Origin: Schlegelella_A sp038225015
GTDB lineage: Bacteria > Pseudomonadota > Gammaproteobacteria > Burkholderiales > Burkholderiaceae_C
Assembly: GCA_038225015.1 (NCBI GenBank)
Contig: JBBRFB010000001.1
Span: 1-64,000 of the forward strand
DNA: 64,000 nucleotides
Reading direction: 5' to 3'
Part shown: positions 49,921-59,089 of the stretch, piece by piece
Position numbering within the stretch: position 1 is the stretch's first letter
How the letters are laid out: the number at the start of each line of letters is the position of its first letter
Made by a program: the position numbers and the translations under genes
Notes under the pieces: model-generated
What the model was told of the DNA's origin: nothing
Databases searched by the model: none
What the model saw: only the letters and a program-made list of their open reading frames with translations

Positions 49921-51345
49921 TCAGTGTCCTGAGTATCCGTGCAGAGTCCGCACGACGTCGAGCACGACGGGAACCGGGTCGGCCGAGTGGCGGGTGATGA
50001 GGGCCGCGTTCTGGTCGGTGTGCAGCCTGGGCAGGCGCAGCGAAAGCACGCGCAGGTGGCCGGCGTGTTTGTCGAGATGCCGGCAGAGCGCCTCGCCGGC
50101 CGCCTTCGCGGCGACGTACTCGGCCTGGTCCTTCGGGAGCTCGTCGATGAACACCGTCGACGGATAGAACAGCCTGACGTCGCCCTCCCCCGCCGCGAGT
50201 CCGGCCGCGAGCTGACCGAAGCCTTCCACGAAGACCTGCATGAAGCTGCGAAACACCGCCGCGCTGAACAAGCGCGACTTGGCCCGGCCAATGCGCGGCG
50301 CCGCGAAGTAATAGACGTGGCTGGGCCAGCCCTGCTCGGCGACGATCCGCGCCAGGTCACGCCGGGCGTGCTCGGCGTCGAAGGCCACGGTGCGGCAGTG
50401 TCCGCCGGAAGCGGCGATCTCGCCGGCAACGCGCTCGGCGTCCTGCCGGCCCTCCCGGTGCGTGACGATCACCTCGCCGCCCCCGGCGGCGATCAGCTTC
50501 GCCGCGATCTCGCCGAGTCCGCGCGAGCCGCCCACGACGAGCGCCACCTGCCCGGCGAACTCGCCCGTGACGACGGCGGCGCGCAGCGCGGCATAGCTGG
50601 CCTGCACGACGGGGCCGGGCCGGACGAATGCGTCAACGTGGCCCTCAAGGCCACTGCCGCGAACAGTGATTCGCAGCGGTGCTTGCTGGACCGAGTGGCG
50701 CGTCACCGCCCACTCGATGTCGCTGCCGACGCCCACGCCGTCGAAGCACAGCTTGACGCCGGCGATCAGCGAATGCAGGCCAGGGCAGCGCATGCCGACG
50801 AGGCGGGACACTGCCATCATCCCGGCAATGGCGCGCGGTCCGAGCTGTTCGTGGAGATGGGGGTAGGCTGCACGATCGCGGTCCTCGGCCGCGACGGCGT
50901 CGAGCCGGCCACTTGCCGTCTTCAAGGCGGCGAAATCATGGCACTGGGGCTCCTCGCGCGGCAGCCGCGACTGAGGTGGCGCCCCGTCGACCGGCAGCCC
51001 GCCGAGATCGAGCCAGGCCGAGGTGACTTCCTCGCCGTCGAGCCGCACCGCCAAGCGCTGTCGCCCCGACTCGGCAGGCTCGCGCGCAAGGACCGCCTGA
51101 TCGCCCGGCGCGAGCGGTCGTGCGAACGTCGCCGCGACCATGCGCGGCACGTCGCCACCGCTCGCCACGTGTCGTTCGAGCATCCAGAGCAGTGTGCTCA
51201 TGCCGTGTGCAACGATGCTGCCGGCAAGCAGTCGCCGTGCGGTGACCGGGTCGGTATGGATCGGATTCCAGTCGCCCGAGGCTTCGGCGAACGCCAGCAG
51301 GTCGTCGTTGGCCAGCGTCCGCTCGCCGATGATCTCGTCGGTCAC
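49921..51345 (-). CDS. MaoC-like hydratase fused to short-chain dehydrogenase
   Basis: 474 aa. Residues 1-80 carry the MaoC hotdog signature FAEASGDWNPIHTD with the Asp25/His30 pair of (R)-specific enoyl hydratases, then AGSIVAHGMSTLLWML. A weaker second hotdog-like region spans roughly 150-260. From about 263 an SDR begins (GQVALVVGGSRGLGEIAAKLI) with Ser in YPSTVFIDE and Tyr/Lys in YVAAKAAGEAL. The combination would hydrate and reduce acyl thioesters, giving a 3-hydroxyacyl chain. With the ACP and FkbH-like genes next door, an acyl donor for sugar decoration is likely. Start overlaps the GNAT-like stop. Confidence 0.85.
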   Translation of the reverse strand: MTDEIIGERTLANDDLLAFAEASGDWNPIHTDPVTARRLLAGSIVAHGMSTLLWMLERHVASGGDVPRMVAATFARPLAPGDQAVLAREPAESGRQRLAVRLDGEEVTSAWLDLGGLPVDGAPPQSRLPREEPQCHDFAALKTASGRLDAVAAEDRDRAAYPHLHEQLGPRAIAGMMAVSRLVGMRCPGLHSLIAGVKLCFDGVGVGSDIEWAVTRHSVQQAPLRITVRGSGLEGHVDAFVRPGPVVQASYAALRAAVVTGEFAGQVALVVGGSRGLGEIAAKLIAAGGGEVIVTHREGRQDAERVAGEIAASGGHCRTVAFDAEHARRDLARIVAEQGWPSHVYYFAAPRIGRAKSRLFSAAVFRSFMQVFVEGFGQLAAGLAAGEGDVRLFYPSTVFIDELPKDQAEYVAAKAAGEALCRHLDKHAGHLRVLSLRLPRLHTDQNAALITRHSADPVPVVLDVVRTLHGYSGH

Positions 51346-52373
51346 GGCGAATCTCCGAGACGGTTGGGACGGTCCTGGTCGCCGTCGGCGCGAAAAGCCT
51401 GGAAGCGGCCCGCCGTCGGGCGCTTGAATGCGCAGAGGATGCGGGCGTTTCTCGAATCGAAAGGTTCGAAATAGTTTGGCACGACGGTCGCGCCAGCCGG
51501 GTCGATCCGCGTGAAGCCCGACGCCTCGATAACCCCGCCCGCCACGCCCAGGGACCAGAGGTCGGCATACTCGGCATCGGTGCTTTGCATCAGCCGCTCC
51601 AGTGCGGCACCGGACGAGCCGAGCACCGCGTCATCTCCCGCGAAGTCGACGATACGCAGGGCACGGCGACCCTCGTGCTCGGCAATGCGCAGCGCGAGCA
51701 GCCCGCCAGCGTTGGCGGTCGAGCGCAGCCGGAACACCCGGTAGCGATAGAACGGATGCCGCAGGAAGCGCTCGCGGAAGTAGATCGGCGTCTTGGCGGG
51801 CAGCACCTCGGGCGCGCTGACCGGCTCGGCGGGCAGGGCCTCGAGGTCCGCCGGCCCGAGCTCGGTCCAGCTCGTCTCGTCGCCGGCGGGCTGGCGCGGC
51901 TGCCAGTCGGGGGCAGCGCTGATCAGCGTCTGTCGGCGGCCGGGGTTGACCAGCACGTGCTGCGCTAGTTCGCCGACCTGGTAGCCGAGCGCCCGGTACA
52001 TCGGCGGATGGGCGAGGTTGATCCCGTTGACGGCGGTCGCCGCGTGTGCCTCGGTGCCGGCGAGCGCGCTCAGCAGCCGCAATCCGAGACCGGGCACGCC
52101 GGAGTCGCTGCGAACCTTCCACAGGGCAAGCCAGAGCACGTTGCGGTCGACCAGCCGGGGATCGAAACGCGCGCTGGGAATGTAGCCGAGCACCGCCTGG
52201 ATGCCGCCCTTCGAGCGGGCGACGAGGTAGTTGTAGCGCCCATCGGCGGCGCGATGCTGCCAGTCCATGAGCTCCCGGTGGGTCGCCAGCACGTGCCCCG
52301 CCTGCCAATGGCGTTCGAGGAATTGCATCAGCTCGCCGACCTCTGCCGGCTCGCAACGGCGAATCTCGACCAT
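51342..52373 (-). CDS. GNAT-like acyltransferase
   Basis: 343 aa. An N-terminal GNAT-like fold (IRRCEPAEVGELMQFLERHW; YLVARSKGGIQAVLGYIPSA; NLAHPPMYRALGYQVGEL) is followed by a second half (YRYRVFRLRSTANAGGLLALRIAEHE) that looks like a degenerate repeat of the fold. Similar proteins occur in O-antigen loci. Sitting between the MaoC-SDR and FkbH/ACP genes, it is the best candidate to move the acyl group from ACP onto a sugar amine. The substrate is unknown. Confidence 0.68.
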   Translation of the reverse strand: MVEIRRCEPAEVGELMQFLERHWQAGHVLATHRELMDWQHRAADGRYNYLVARSKGGIQAVLGYIPSARFDPRLVDRNVLWLALWKVRSDSGVPGLGLRLLSALAGTEAHAATAVNGINLAHPPMYRALGYQVGELAQHVLVNPGRRQTLISAAPDWQPRQPAGDETSWTELGPADLEALPAEPVSAPEVLPAKTPIYFRERFLRHPFYRYRVFRLRSTANAGGLLALRIAEHEGRRALRIVDFAGDDAVLGSSGAALERLMQSTDAEYADLWSLGVAGGVIEASGFTRIDPAGATVVPNYFEPFDSRNARILCAFKRPTAGRFQAFRADGDQDRPNRLGDSP

Positions 52374-52381
52374 GTCGGCGA

Positions 52382-54052
52382 TCAGCCTCGGTCTGCCCGC
52401 TCAAGCGCGATCTCGGGCGGCGCCTGGTACCCAGACTCGAGGTCGAAAACGTAGTCGGTGCCGCCTGCCGGCACCAGCCTACTCGACGAGAGCACGTCGA
52501 GCGTCGGCCGGTTCCGATCGGTCGGCAGGTAGCTCACGTGCATCGTCCTGGCACCGAGCCGCTTCAGCTCGGTGGCCGCCAGGTGCAGCATCGCCTCTTC
52601 GACCTTGCGGCCCATGGCGCGGCAGCTCAGGATGAAATCCTGCACCCGGCCGGAATCGCCGACCGCTTCGACCGAGACGATGCCCGACAGGCCGAGGTCG
52701 CCGAAGCGATCAGCAACCGAGACGGCCAGCATCGAGCGGTTCGACGCGCCGACCCAGCAGAGGATCTCTTTCGCCGTCAGCCGCCGGGTCGATAGGTTGA
52801 GCTGGTTGGTCTTGTTGAACAGCTGCGCCACACGGGTGATCTGGCGCTCGCCGACGGCCTCGCTCCGCAGTCGGGTCTGGAGCCGCTCCAGCCAGTCGCC
52901 GACCGACGCCGCCTCGCCGCGACCGTCGCGCCGATCTCGCTCGGCCACAGCCATCGCCGTGCGCTTGCGATCCTCGTCGGTGATTCCGGCGGTCTCGAAG
53001 CAGTCGAGTGCTCGCAACGTCGACGCGTAATCGCACGGATCGGCCGGCCACTCCGGAACCAAGACGTCGGGGTAGGCGTGACGCACGCGGTCGCGTTCGG
53101 CAGGGTTGTCGTCGATGTACACGACGGACGACAGGCCCAGGTTGATCTCGGCGACGAGCGCCCGCAGGTTCTCCGCCTTGTCCTGCCAGTTAATGCGCCA
53201 GCCGACGAAGTCGCTGCGACGCAGAAGCATTTCCGGGTGCTCGTCGATCGCCTGCAGCGCGACCGACTCGTCATTCTTGCTGACGATCGCCAGCTGGACG
53301 CCCTTGCGGGTGAGAGACTTCAGCGCCTTCTGGAAATCGCGGAACGCCTCGCCGACATGGTCGATGCCGCCGAGCCGGATCCCTTGCCAACCGGTCTCGC
53401 CCACGACATTGCCCCAGAGCGTGTTGTCGAGGTCGAGGACGACCAGCTTTCGTGACCGGCCGCCGAGCGCCTGGATCCCGGCGCCGAAGTCGCGCGCAGC
53501 CCTTTCGAAGACGGCATTGCGATAGGGAACTTTCGTCGCGTACCGCATCTTCGGCGCCACCGCCCCGCCGTCGACGTGCAGCCAGCGAGACGCATCGAAC
53601 AGATAGACGTTGTGCTGGCCGGCCAGGCGCTCCGCCAGCCGCAGGTTCATGCGGGCGAGCAGGCTGGACAAGCCGACCCCGGCGCGCCAGTCGAGCATGC
53701 CGTAGCCGTGTTCGCCGGGGGGCAGCGCCCAGCTCGCCACGAACAGGAAGCGCAGTTCGGCGGCGAAGCGCACGAGGACCTCGGCGAACCGGTCGACCTC
53801 CTCGAGACACCGTTCGGCATCGACCGGCTCGAAGTCGAGTGACCCGGCGAAGCTCGCGATCACGCCCTCCGGGGTCGTCCAGGCGATCGCCGCCGCGACG
53901 CCTTGCGGGGGCGGCGCCGACAGGGTCTGGTAGACCTGGCCGTACGGGGCGTCGAGCGTCCGGTAGGCCTCGAACGCCGCCGCGTTGGCGGCGAACCGCC
54001 CGAGCAGCGAGACGTTGAAGTCGGACACGAGCAGCAGATTCGGCGTCGACAC
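52382..54052 (-). CDS. FkbH-like HAD-IIIC protein
   Basis: 556 aa. An N-terminal SGNH-like/unknown region is followed by the HAD domain with VVLDLDNTLWG (Asp207/Asp209), AIVSKNDE, YIDDNPAERDRVR and a C-terminal GNAT-like domain (VSVADRFGDLGLSGIV; RAMGRKVEEAMLH). FkbH enzymes dephosphorylate 1,3-bisphosphoglycerate and load glyceryl on an ACP; related HAD-IIIC proteins in surface-sugar loci work with a dedicated ACP. The ACP gene is 1 nt upstream, so the pair is co-translated. Confidence 0.9.
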   Translation of the reverse strand: MSTPNLLLVSDFNVSLLGRFAANAAAFEAYRTLDAPYGQVYQTLSAPPPQGVAAAIAWTTPEGVIASFAGSLDFEPVDAERCLEEVDRFAEVLVRFAAELRFLFVASWALPPGEHGYGMLDWRAGVGLSSLLARMNLRLAERLAGQHNVYLFDASRWLHVDGGAVAPKMRYATKVPYRNAVFERAARDFGAGIQALGGRSRKLVVLDLDNTLWGNVVGETGWQGIRLGGIDHVGEAFRDFQKALKSLTRKGVQLAIVSKNDESVALQAIDEHPEMLLRRSDFVGWRINWQDKAENLRALVAEINLGLSSVVYIDDNPAERDRVRHAYPDVLVPEWPADPCDYASTLRALDCFETAGITDEDRKRTAMAVAERDRRDGRGEAASVGDWLERLQTRLRSEAVGERQITRVAQLFNKTNQLNLSTRRLTAKEILCWVGASNRSMLAVSVADRFGDLGLSGIVSVEAVGDSGRVQDFILSCRAMGRKVEEAMLHLAATELKRLGARTMHVSYLPTDRNRPTLDVLSSSRLVPAGGTDYVFDLESGYQAPPEIALERADRG

Positions 54053-54053
54053 C

Positions 54054-54344
54054 TCAATCTCCCGAGCGTTCGACGAACTCGACCAGGGATCGCACGTTCC
54101 GCAACGGGCCGTCGGGATCGGTGAGGCACGCTTCCTCTAGCAGGTTGCAGCTGATCGCACGCTGCGACTGCAGCGCCTCCTCGAACGCCACGATGAAATT
54201 GATGAGACTGAGCGAGTCGAGCGTGCTGCCCTCGCCGAGCAGCGCCGTGTCGGGCGACTTCACGAGTCGGCTGCCAGCGGGAAGTTGCCGGTTGAGCTCG
54301 TCGATGCAGTCGTAGACTAGGGTGAGGGTGTCTTTGTTTGACAT
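54054..54344 (-). CDS. Acyl carrier protein of the acyl-sugar module
   Basis: 96 aa. A four-helix ACP with Ser44 in LDSLSLINF as the phosphopantetheine attachment site. It lacks the strong acidity of AcpP and has two Cys residues in CNLLEEAC. It is encoded 1 nt from the FkbH-like gene, marking it as that enzyme's carrier. The holo form would need AcpS (2.9 kb) or another transferase. A 58-bp gap separates it from asnB, the widest internal gap of this section, and could hold a promoter; none was clear. Confidence 0.88.
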   Translation of the reverse strand: MSNKDTLTLVYDCIDELNRQLPAGSRLVKSPDTALLGEGSTLDSLSLINFIVAFEEALQSQRAISCNLLEEACLTDPDGPLRNVRSLVEFVERSGD

Positions 54345-54402
54345 GAAGGTGCGTGGGGTGGTGGCGGAGTCCGCGCGCTCGACGACGCGGGGCCCGCCGG
54401 AT

Positions 54403-56175
54403 TCAGGCCAGGTCGAACCAGTGGGACAGGGAGATCAGGGCCCGCAGCTCCCGCGTGTGGTTGTGGCGGTGACTGCGATGGTCGTCGAACAGCGTCCGCA
54501 TCGCGTCCTCGCGCAGGAGCGGCGTCGCAGCGGACAGCGCAGTGAGCCGTCGCTCGCAGTACTCGCTCTTGGTCGTGCGGAACCAGTCGCCCACCGGCAC
54601 CGTGAACATCTGCTTCTTGCGATAGGCCAGCGTGTCGCCGATCAGTGGCGTGACGGCCTTCTTGTAGAGGTACTTGGTGACGCCGTCGCGCAGCTTCAGG
54701 TCGCCCGGCATGCGAAAGGCGAACTCCATCATCCGATAGTCGAGAAAGGGCGTGCGTGCTTCGAGCGAGACAGCCATGCCCATGCGATCGGGCTTGACGA
54801 GGTTGTTGCCGCAAAGGAGCAACTGCATGTCGAGATAGAGCGCCTGGTTGATACGGTCCTGGTGCGGGACGGCTTCGAAATACGGTCTGGCGACCTCGAA
54901 GGAATCGATGCCACCGACGCGAGCGGCGAGCGGCTCGGTGTAGAGGTCGCGCTTGGCCGGCGCCGCGAACAGCGAGACGCTGTCGAAGTAGGCGCGCTGG
55001 AACGATCGGTCGTCGAGGTCGGCGACGCCCGGGCGGGCAAAGAAATCCCGGTGCTTGTCGTAGCCGGCGAACAGCTCGTCGCCGCCGTCGCCGGTGAGCA
55101 CGACCTTCACGTCCCTGACCGCCAGTTCCGAGACACGATAGGTCGGCAGGAACGAGATGTCGCCGTGCGGCTGGTCGCAATGGTAGGTCGCCAGCGGCCA
55201 GAGCGCGAGCATGTCGGGGTCGACGCGTTCCATCACGTGCCGGGTCGCGAAGCGGTCGGCTGCCGCCTGTGCGAAGCCCGATTCGTCATAGCGGGGATCG
55301 TGAAAGCCGATGCAGAAGGTCTTCACCGGCTCGTCCATGTGCCGGGCCATCATGCCGACGACCGTGCTCGAGTCGACGCCGCCCGACAAGAAGGCGCCGA
55401 AGGGCACGTCGGAGCGCAGGCGCAGACGGACGGCGTCATCGAGGATGGCGTTGAATTCCTCGATCCAGTCGGCCTCGCTGCGTCCATGCACGGGCTCGAT
55501 ATCGGCGAGGTTCCACCAGCGCGAGACGCTGCTGCCGCCCCGCCGCGAGATCTGCATCACGTGCCCCGGCATGAGGTGGCGAACGCCTTCGTAGAGCGTG
55601 TGCGGCGCCGGGACATAGTTGAAGGTGAGGTAGTGATGTAGCGCCTCGAGATCGGTCGCGGGGCGCCGGGCGTCCGCCTTCAGAAGCGACTTGATCTCCG
55701 AGGCGAAGACGAGGCGCTGGCCATCGTCCTGGACATAGAGGGGCTTGACGCCGATCCGGTCGCGCGCGAGAAGAAGCGTGTCCTGGCGGCCGTCGTAGAT
55801 CGCGATCGCGAACATGCCGTTCAGACGGTGCAGAAAGCCGATGCCCTCGGTTTCGTACAGCCGCAGCAGGACCTCGGTGTCGGAGTGCGTCCTGCAGGCG
55901 ATGCCACGCCTGGAGAGCTCGATCGCCAGCTCGACGTGATTGAAGATCTCGCCGTTCTGCACGAGGACGATCTGGCCGTCGTCGGAGACGAATGGCTGAT
56001 GCCCGCCCTTCACGTCGATGATCGAGAGCCGCTGGTTGCCGAGGGCCGCGCCCGGTTTCGACCAGACGCCACGATCGTCGGGGCCACGATGGCGGATCGC
56101 CTCGCCCATCGCGGCGAGCGTCGGCTCGCCGAGCGAGTCGCCGCGGCGGTCGAAGTAGCCGAATATGCCGCACAT
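54403..56175 (-). CDS. asnB: Glutamine-dependent asparagine synthetase-like amidotransferase
   Basis: 590 aa. The N-terminal nucleophile Cys2 (MCGIFGYFDRRGD), RHRGPDD, GNQRLSIID and LVQNGEIFNH form the glutaminase domain. The synthase domain has the PP-loop FLSGGVDSSTVV and LTGDGGDELFAGYDKH. In carbohydrate loci such AsnB/WbpS-type enzymes amidate a carboxyl group of a uronic or other acidic sugar, which is a plausible role here beside nonulosonate and uronate genes. Free asparagine synthesis cannot be excluded. Confidence 0.88.
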   Translation of the reverse strand: MCGIFGYFDRRGDSLGEPTLAAMGEAIRHRGPDDRGVWSKPGAALGNQRLSIIDVKGGHQPFVSDDGQIVLVQNGEIFNHVELAIELSRRGIACRTHSDTEVLLRLYETEGIGFLHRLNGMFAIAIYDGRQDTLLLARDRIGVKPLYVQDDGQRLVFASEIKSLLKADARRPATDLEALHHYLTFNYVPAPHTLYEGVRHLMPGHVMQISRRGGSSVSRWWNLADIEPVHGRSEADWIEEFNAILDDAVRLRLRSDVPFGAFLSGGVDSSTVVGMMARHMDEPVKTFCIGFHDPRYDESGFAQAAADRFATRHVMERVDPDMLALWPLATYHCDQPHGDISFLPTYRVSELAVRDVKVVLTGDGGDELFAGYDKHRDFFARPGVADLDDRSFQRAYFDSVSLFAAPAKRDLYTEPLAARVGGIDSFEVARPYFEAVPHQDRINQALYLDMQLLLCGNNLVKPDRMGMAVSLEARTPFLDYRMMEFAFRMPGDLKLRDGVTKYLYKKAVTPLIGDTLAYRKKQMFTVPVGDWFRTTKSEYCERRLTALSAATPLLREDAMRTLFDDHRSHRHNHTRELRALISLSHWFDLA

Positions 56176-56176
56176 G

Positions 56177-56731
56177 TCAGTTGCCGCCTCTGCCGAAGAT
56201 CTGCCTGAACGTCAGGCCGATGATGTGCAGGTCGAGCCAGGTGCCCGCTTCGCGCGCGTACTGCAGGTCCAGGCGCTTGCGCTCGTCCGGCGTGGCCTCG
56301 GAGCGCAGGGTCGCCTGCGCCAGCCCGGTGATTCCCGGGCGGACGCGATGGCGCAGCGTCCATTCGGATTCATCGTAGAGCGGGCGCTGCGCAGGCACGT
56401 CGGGGCGCGGGCCGACGATGCTCATGTCGCCGCTGAAGACGTTGAGGATCTGCGGCAGCTCGTCCAGGCTGGTTCGCCGGATGAACCGTCCAACCGGCGT
56501 GATGCGCGGGTCGTCTGCTGCGGTGGAGTGTCCACCCCGGGCCGGCGCGTCGATCACCATGCTGCGGAATTTCAACATGACGAAATGGCGCCCCCCCAGC
56601 CCCACTCTCGTCTGCCTGAAGAAGATCGGGCCGCCGTCGGCGAAACGGACCGCAGCGGCGACGGCGACGAGCACCGGTGACATCAGAACGAGGGCGATGG
56701 TGGCGAACACAATGTCGAGAAATCGTTTCAT
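56177..56731 (-). CDS. Undecaprenyl-phosphate sugar phosphotransferase (WcaJ/PglC-like)
   Basis: 184 aa. Single N-terminal membrane helix (MKRFLDIVFATIALVLMSPVLV), GGPIFFRQTRVG, FVMLKFRSMV, RRTSLDELPQILNVFSGDMSIVGPRP and VRPGITGLAQ are the bacterial sugar transferase motifs. The small PglC-like form lacks the extra WcaJ helices. It would start repeat-unit assembly by moving a sugar-1-phosphate to the lipid carrier. The ATG overlaps the flippase stop by one base. A second, larger sugar transferase is at 59.2-60.6 kb. Confidence 0.93.
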   Translation of the reverse strand: MKRFLDIVFATIALVLMSPVLVAVAAAVRFADGGPIFFRQTRVGLGGRHFVMLKFRSMVIDAPARGGHSTAADDPRITPVGRFIRRTSLDELPQILNVFSGDMSIVGPRPDVPAQRPLYDESEWTLRHRVRPGITGLAQATLRSEATPDERKRLDLQYAREAGTWLDLHIIGLTFRQIFGRGGN

Positions 56732-58239
56732 CAGGCGTCGCCCCGTCGGGAGAGGGGGCCTGCGGTGCTTTCCCGAAGCAGCCAGGTCGCAGCGGCGGCG
56801 AACACGGCGACTGCCAGCGCGAGCCGCCACCAGACATTATCGACGGCGAAGAACCGGGCAATCGCGGCAGCCGCCAAGGTCACGACCCCGACGGCGGCCA
56901 CCTGGGCGGCGATTTTAGGGCTTAGCCACCCCCCCTTTCCCCAGCTCGGCAGGCCGCTCGCGCGAAGAAGCAGTGCCGCGTGCGACATCTGGAACACGAC
57001 GACCGCTGCCATCAGCCAGCGCTCGGCACCCATCGCCAGGCCGGGGGCGGCGAGTATTGGAAGCAGCAGGACCGCCCAGCCGGTGGCGCGCAGCACCGTA
57101 GCGCTCCGGCCCTGAGCGTTCAGCGCCGCCGCGGCGATGACGCTGAGCGCCAGGAAGGGGATCCCGGCGAGCGCGATCCGCGCCAGCGCGGTGACGCGCT
57201 CGACCGCCTGCGCCCCCATCTGGCCGCGCAACAACAGCGCTGTGACAGCGGCATCGGCGAAAGCGATAGACGGCAAGGCGACGCTGACGGCGAGAAGGAA
57301 GGTGCGCTGCAGCGACAAGGTCGTCTGCTGTCGCATCGCCGCGCCGTCACCAAGGGCATGAGCCTCGCTCAACCGGGTCAGCGCCACCGTCCCGGCGGCG
57401 CTGATCAGGATTCCCACCGGCAGCTCGACGAGCTTCGTCGCGTAGTTGAAGCTCGCGATCGCCCCGGAACCGGTGAGCGACGCCATCGCGCGCACTGCGA
57501 CGGGAACGAGAAGCATGAGCGAGGCGGCGGCGGTGGCGGCAACGAACGAGTGCACGAATTGCCGGTCGATCGGCCCGCTCGACGCGCCGATCGACCAATC
57601 GGCCCGCGGCACTGCCGCCAGCTGCGAGACGAGCCGCACGACGGCGCCGGAGGCGATGCCGACCCCGAGCGCGAGCGGCAGATCAAGACGCGGCGACGCG
57701 AGGACCAGGCTGGCGACGATGCACAGGTTGAAGACGAGCGTGCCGCAACCGGCGACGAAGAATCGGTGGTGCGCGTTCAGATGAGCCGACGTGACGCCGG
57801 CTGCCGCGGTGAGCGGCATGGCCAACGCCACTGCGGCCAGCGCGAAGCGGTGGTCCGAGAGGTCGGTGCCGGCCAGCCCCGGCGCGAGGATGGAGAACAC
57901 GCCCGCCGGCCAGGCGACGATGGCCACGGCCGCCAGGCTGAAGGCGATCGTCGCCAGGCCGAGCGTGCGCCTGAAGAGGGCTGCCGCCTCTGGCGCGGGC
58001 AGACCGCGCAGGCGCGGCACCAGGGCAGCGCCGAGGCCACCCGAGAGCAGGAGGTTGACCAGCAGGTCAGGCAGCGTCAGCAGGAGGACTGCCAGGTCGG
58101 CCAGCGCCGATACGCCGAAGCTCGCGGCGAGCTGCATCTCGCGCAGCAGGCCGGTGAGCCGGCCGGCGGCGAGGGTCAGGCTCAGCAGAAGACCGGCGCC
58201 AAGCAGCATCCGGCCGCGGCCCCCGCCGGCCTCAGCCAC
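56731..58239 (-). CDS. MurJ/MviN-family lipid-linked oligosaccharide flippase
   Basis: 502 aa from a GTG at 58239 (an ATG at 58209 is also possible). About 13-14 transmembrane helices, with the MurJ-type N-terminal block GLLREMQLAASFGVSALADLAVLLLTLPDLLVNLLLSGGLGAALVPRL in outline. It overlaps the aldolase stop by 8 nt. In this setting it probably exports the lipid-linked repeat unit (Wzx role) rather than lipid II, since a housekeeping MurJ is expected elsewhere. Confidence 0.85.
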   Translation of the reverse strand: MAEAGGGRGRMLLGAGLLLSLTLAAGRLTGLLREMQLAASFGVSALADLAVLLLTLPDLLVNLLLSGGLGAALVPRLRGLPAPEAAALFRRTLGLATIAFSLAAVAIVAWPAGVFSILAPGLAGTDLSDHRFALAAVALAMPLTAAAGVTSAHLNAHHRFFVAGCGTLVFNLCIVASLVLASPRLDLPLALGVGIASGAVVRLVSQLAAVPRADWSIGASSGPIDRQFVHSFVAATAAASLMLLVPVAVRAMASLTGSGAIASFNYATKLVELPVGILISAAGTVALTRLSEAHALGDGAAMRQQTTLSLQRTFLLAVSVALPSIAFADAAVTALLLRGQMGAQAVERVTALARIALAGIPFLALSVIAAAALNAQGRSATVLRATGWAVLLLPILAAPGLAMGAERWLMAAVVVFQMSHAALLLRASGLPSWGKGGWLSPKIAAQVAAVGVVTLAAAAIARFFAVDNVWWRLALAVAVFAAAATWLLRESTAGPLSRRGDA

Positions 58240-59089
58240 GACCCGGCCCGACTCGCTCTTCTTCCTGGCCCGGGCCGTCGACGATGCCGCGGACACGGCG
58301 TCGGACCTCTTCGTGAAGCGCCATGAGCTCGCCGCTCGAGGCCGCGCAGTGCGTCTCATACGCCGCGCGAAGACTGCGGATTTCGGCGGCGAAATCCATC
58401 TGCGCCTCGATCGCTGCCACGGTAAGTGCCCGGCGATGGAAAGTGCGCGACAGGATCGCTGCCGTCGAGCCGAGTCGCGCATGCTCGGCCAGCAACAGCT
58501 CGGCCGGCAAGAGGCCTTCGCCGGTGCGCGCGACCCCGCCGATGCCGAACGGAACGTCGTGCTCGCGCAGCGTCGCCGCCATGGGGTCGACCAGGCCCTC
58601 GGTGAGCGGCTCGAACATGAATCGTCGCCCGAGCTCGAGATGGAGGTCGTTCAGGCCGATGTGTGCCTCGTCGACGCCGGGCACCGAGAGGCATTCGTCG
58701 AGCGAGCGCATCGCGTCGACCGTCTCGATCAGAAGGCACGTCCTCGCCCGGCCGGCGACCGCCCGCGTGAACACCTCGACATCGCGCGGGCCGCGAAACA
58801 TGGGCAGCATGACGATGTCGGCGCCACCGGCGACGACACGTTCGACCTCGGCGTCAGTCGCCTCATGCACGGGATTGATGCGGACGAGCAAGCCGCCCGC
58901 GGGAACATGCGGCCTGAGCAGCGCGACGTCTTCGGGCCGATGTCGGCTGACGACCGTGTCGAGATGTCCCTGGCGAGCCTCCTTGCCGTGGATTTCGAGG
59001 TCGAGAAAGATGCGGTCGACCCCGCGCTCTGCAGCGAACGCGGCGACCGCAGGGTCGCTCGTGATGAAGAGAAAACGAATCGTGGGCAT
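58232..59089 (-). CDS. HpcH/HpaI aldolase / citrate lyase-like protein
   Basis: 285 aa TIM barrel. DRIFLDLEIHGKEARQGHLDT, LLVRINPVHEATDAEVERVV, DIVMLPMFRGPRDVEVF, LIETVDAMRSLDECL, DEAHIGLNDLHLELGRRF and FGIGGVA follow the HpaI/CitE pattern, including the Glu and Asp that bind the metal. Members cleave or form C-C bonds with pyruvate or acyl-CoA. It could supply a small hydroxy acid for the acyl module; its real substrate is unknown. First gene after a 98-bp gap in the operon. Confidence 0.82.
   Translation of the reverse strand: MPTIRFLFITSDPAVAAFAAERGVDRIFLDLEIHGKEARQGHLDTVVSRHRPEDVALLRPHVPAGGLLVRINPVHEATDAEVERVVAGGADIVMLPMFRGPRDVEVFTRAVAGRARTCLLIETVDAMRSLDECLSVPGVDEAHIGLNDLHLELGRRFMFEPLTEGLVDPMAATLREHDVPFGIGGVARTGEGLLPAELLLAEHARLGSTAAILSRTFHRRALTVAAIEAQMDFAAEIRSLRAAYETHCAASSGELMALHEEVRRRVRGIVDGPGQEEERVGPGRG

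Noticed and set aside
54054..54344. Start of a polyketide or nonribosomal peptide cluster
   Set aside because: No ketosynthase, acyltransferase or adenylation domain is present; the ACP fits sugar acylation better.
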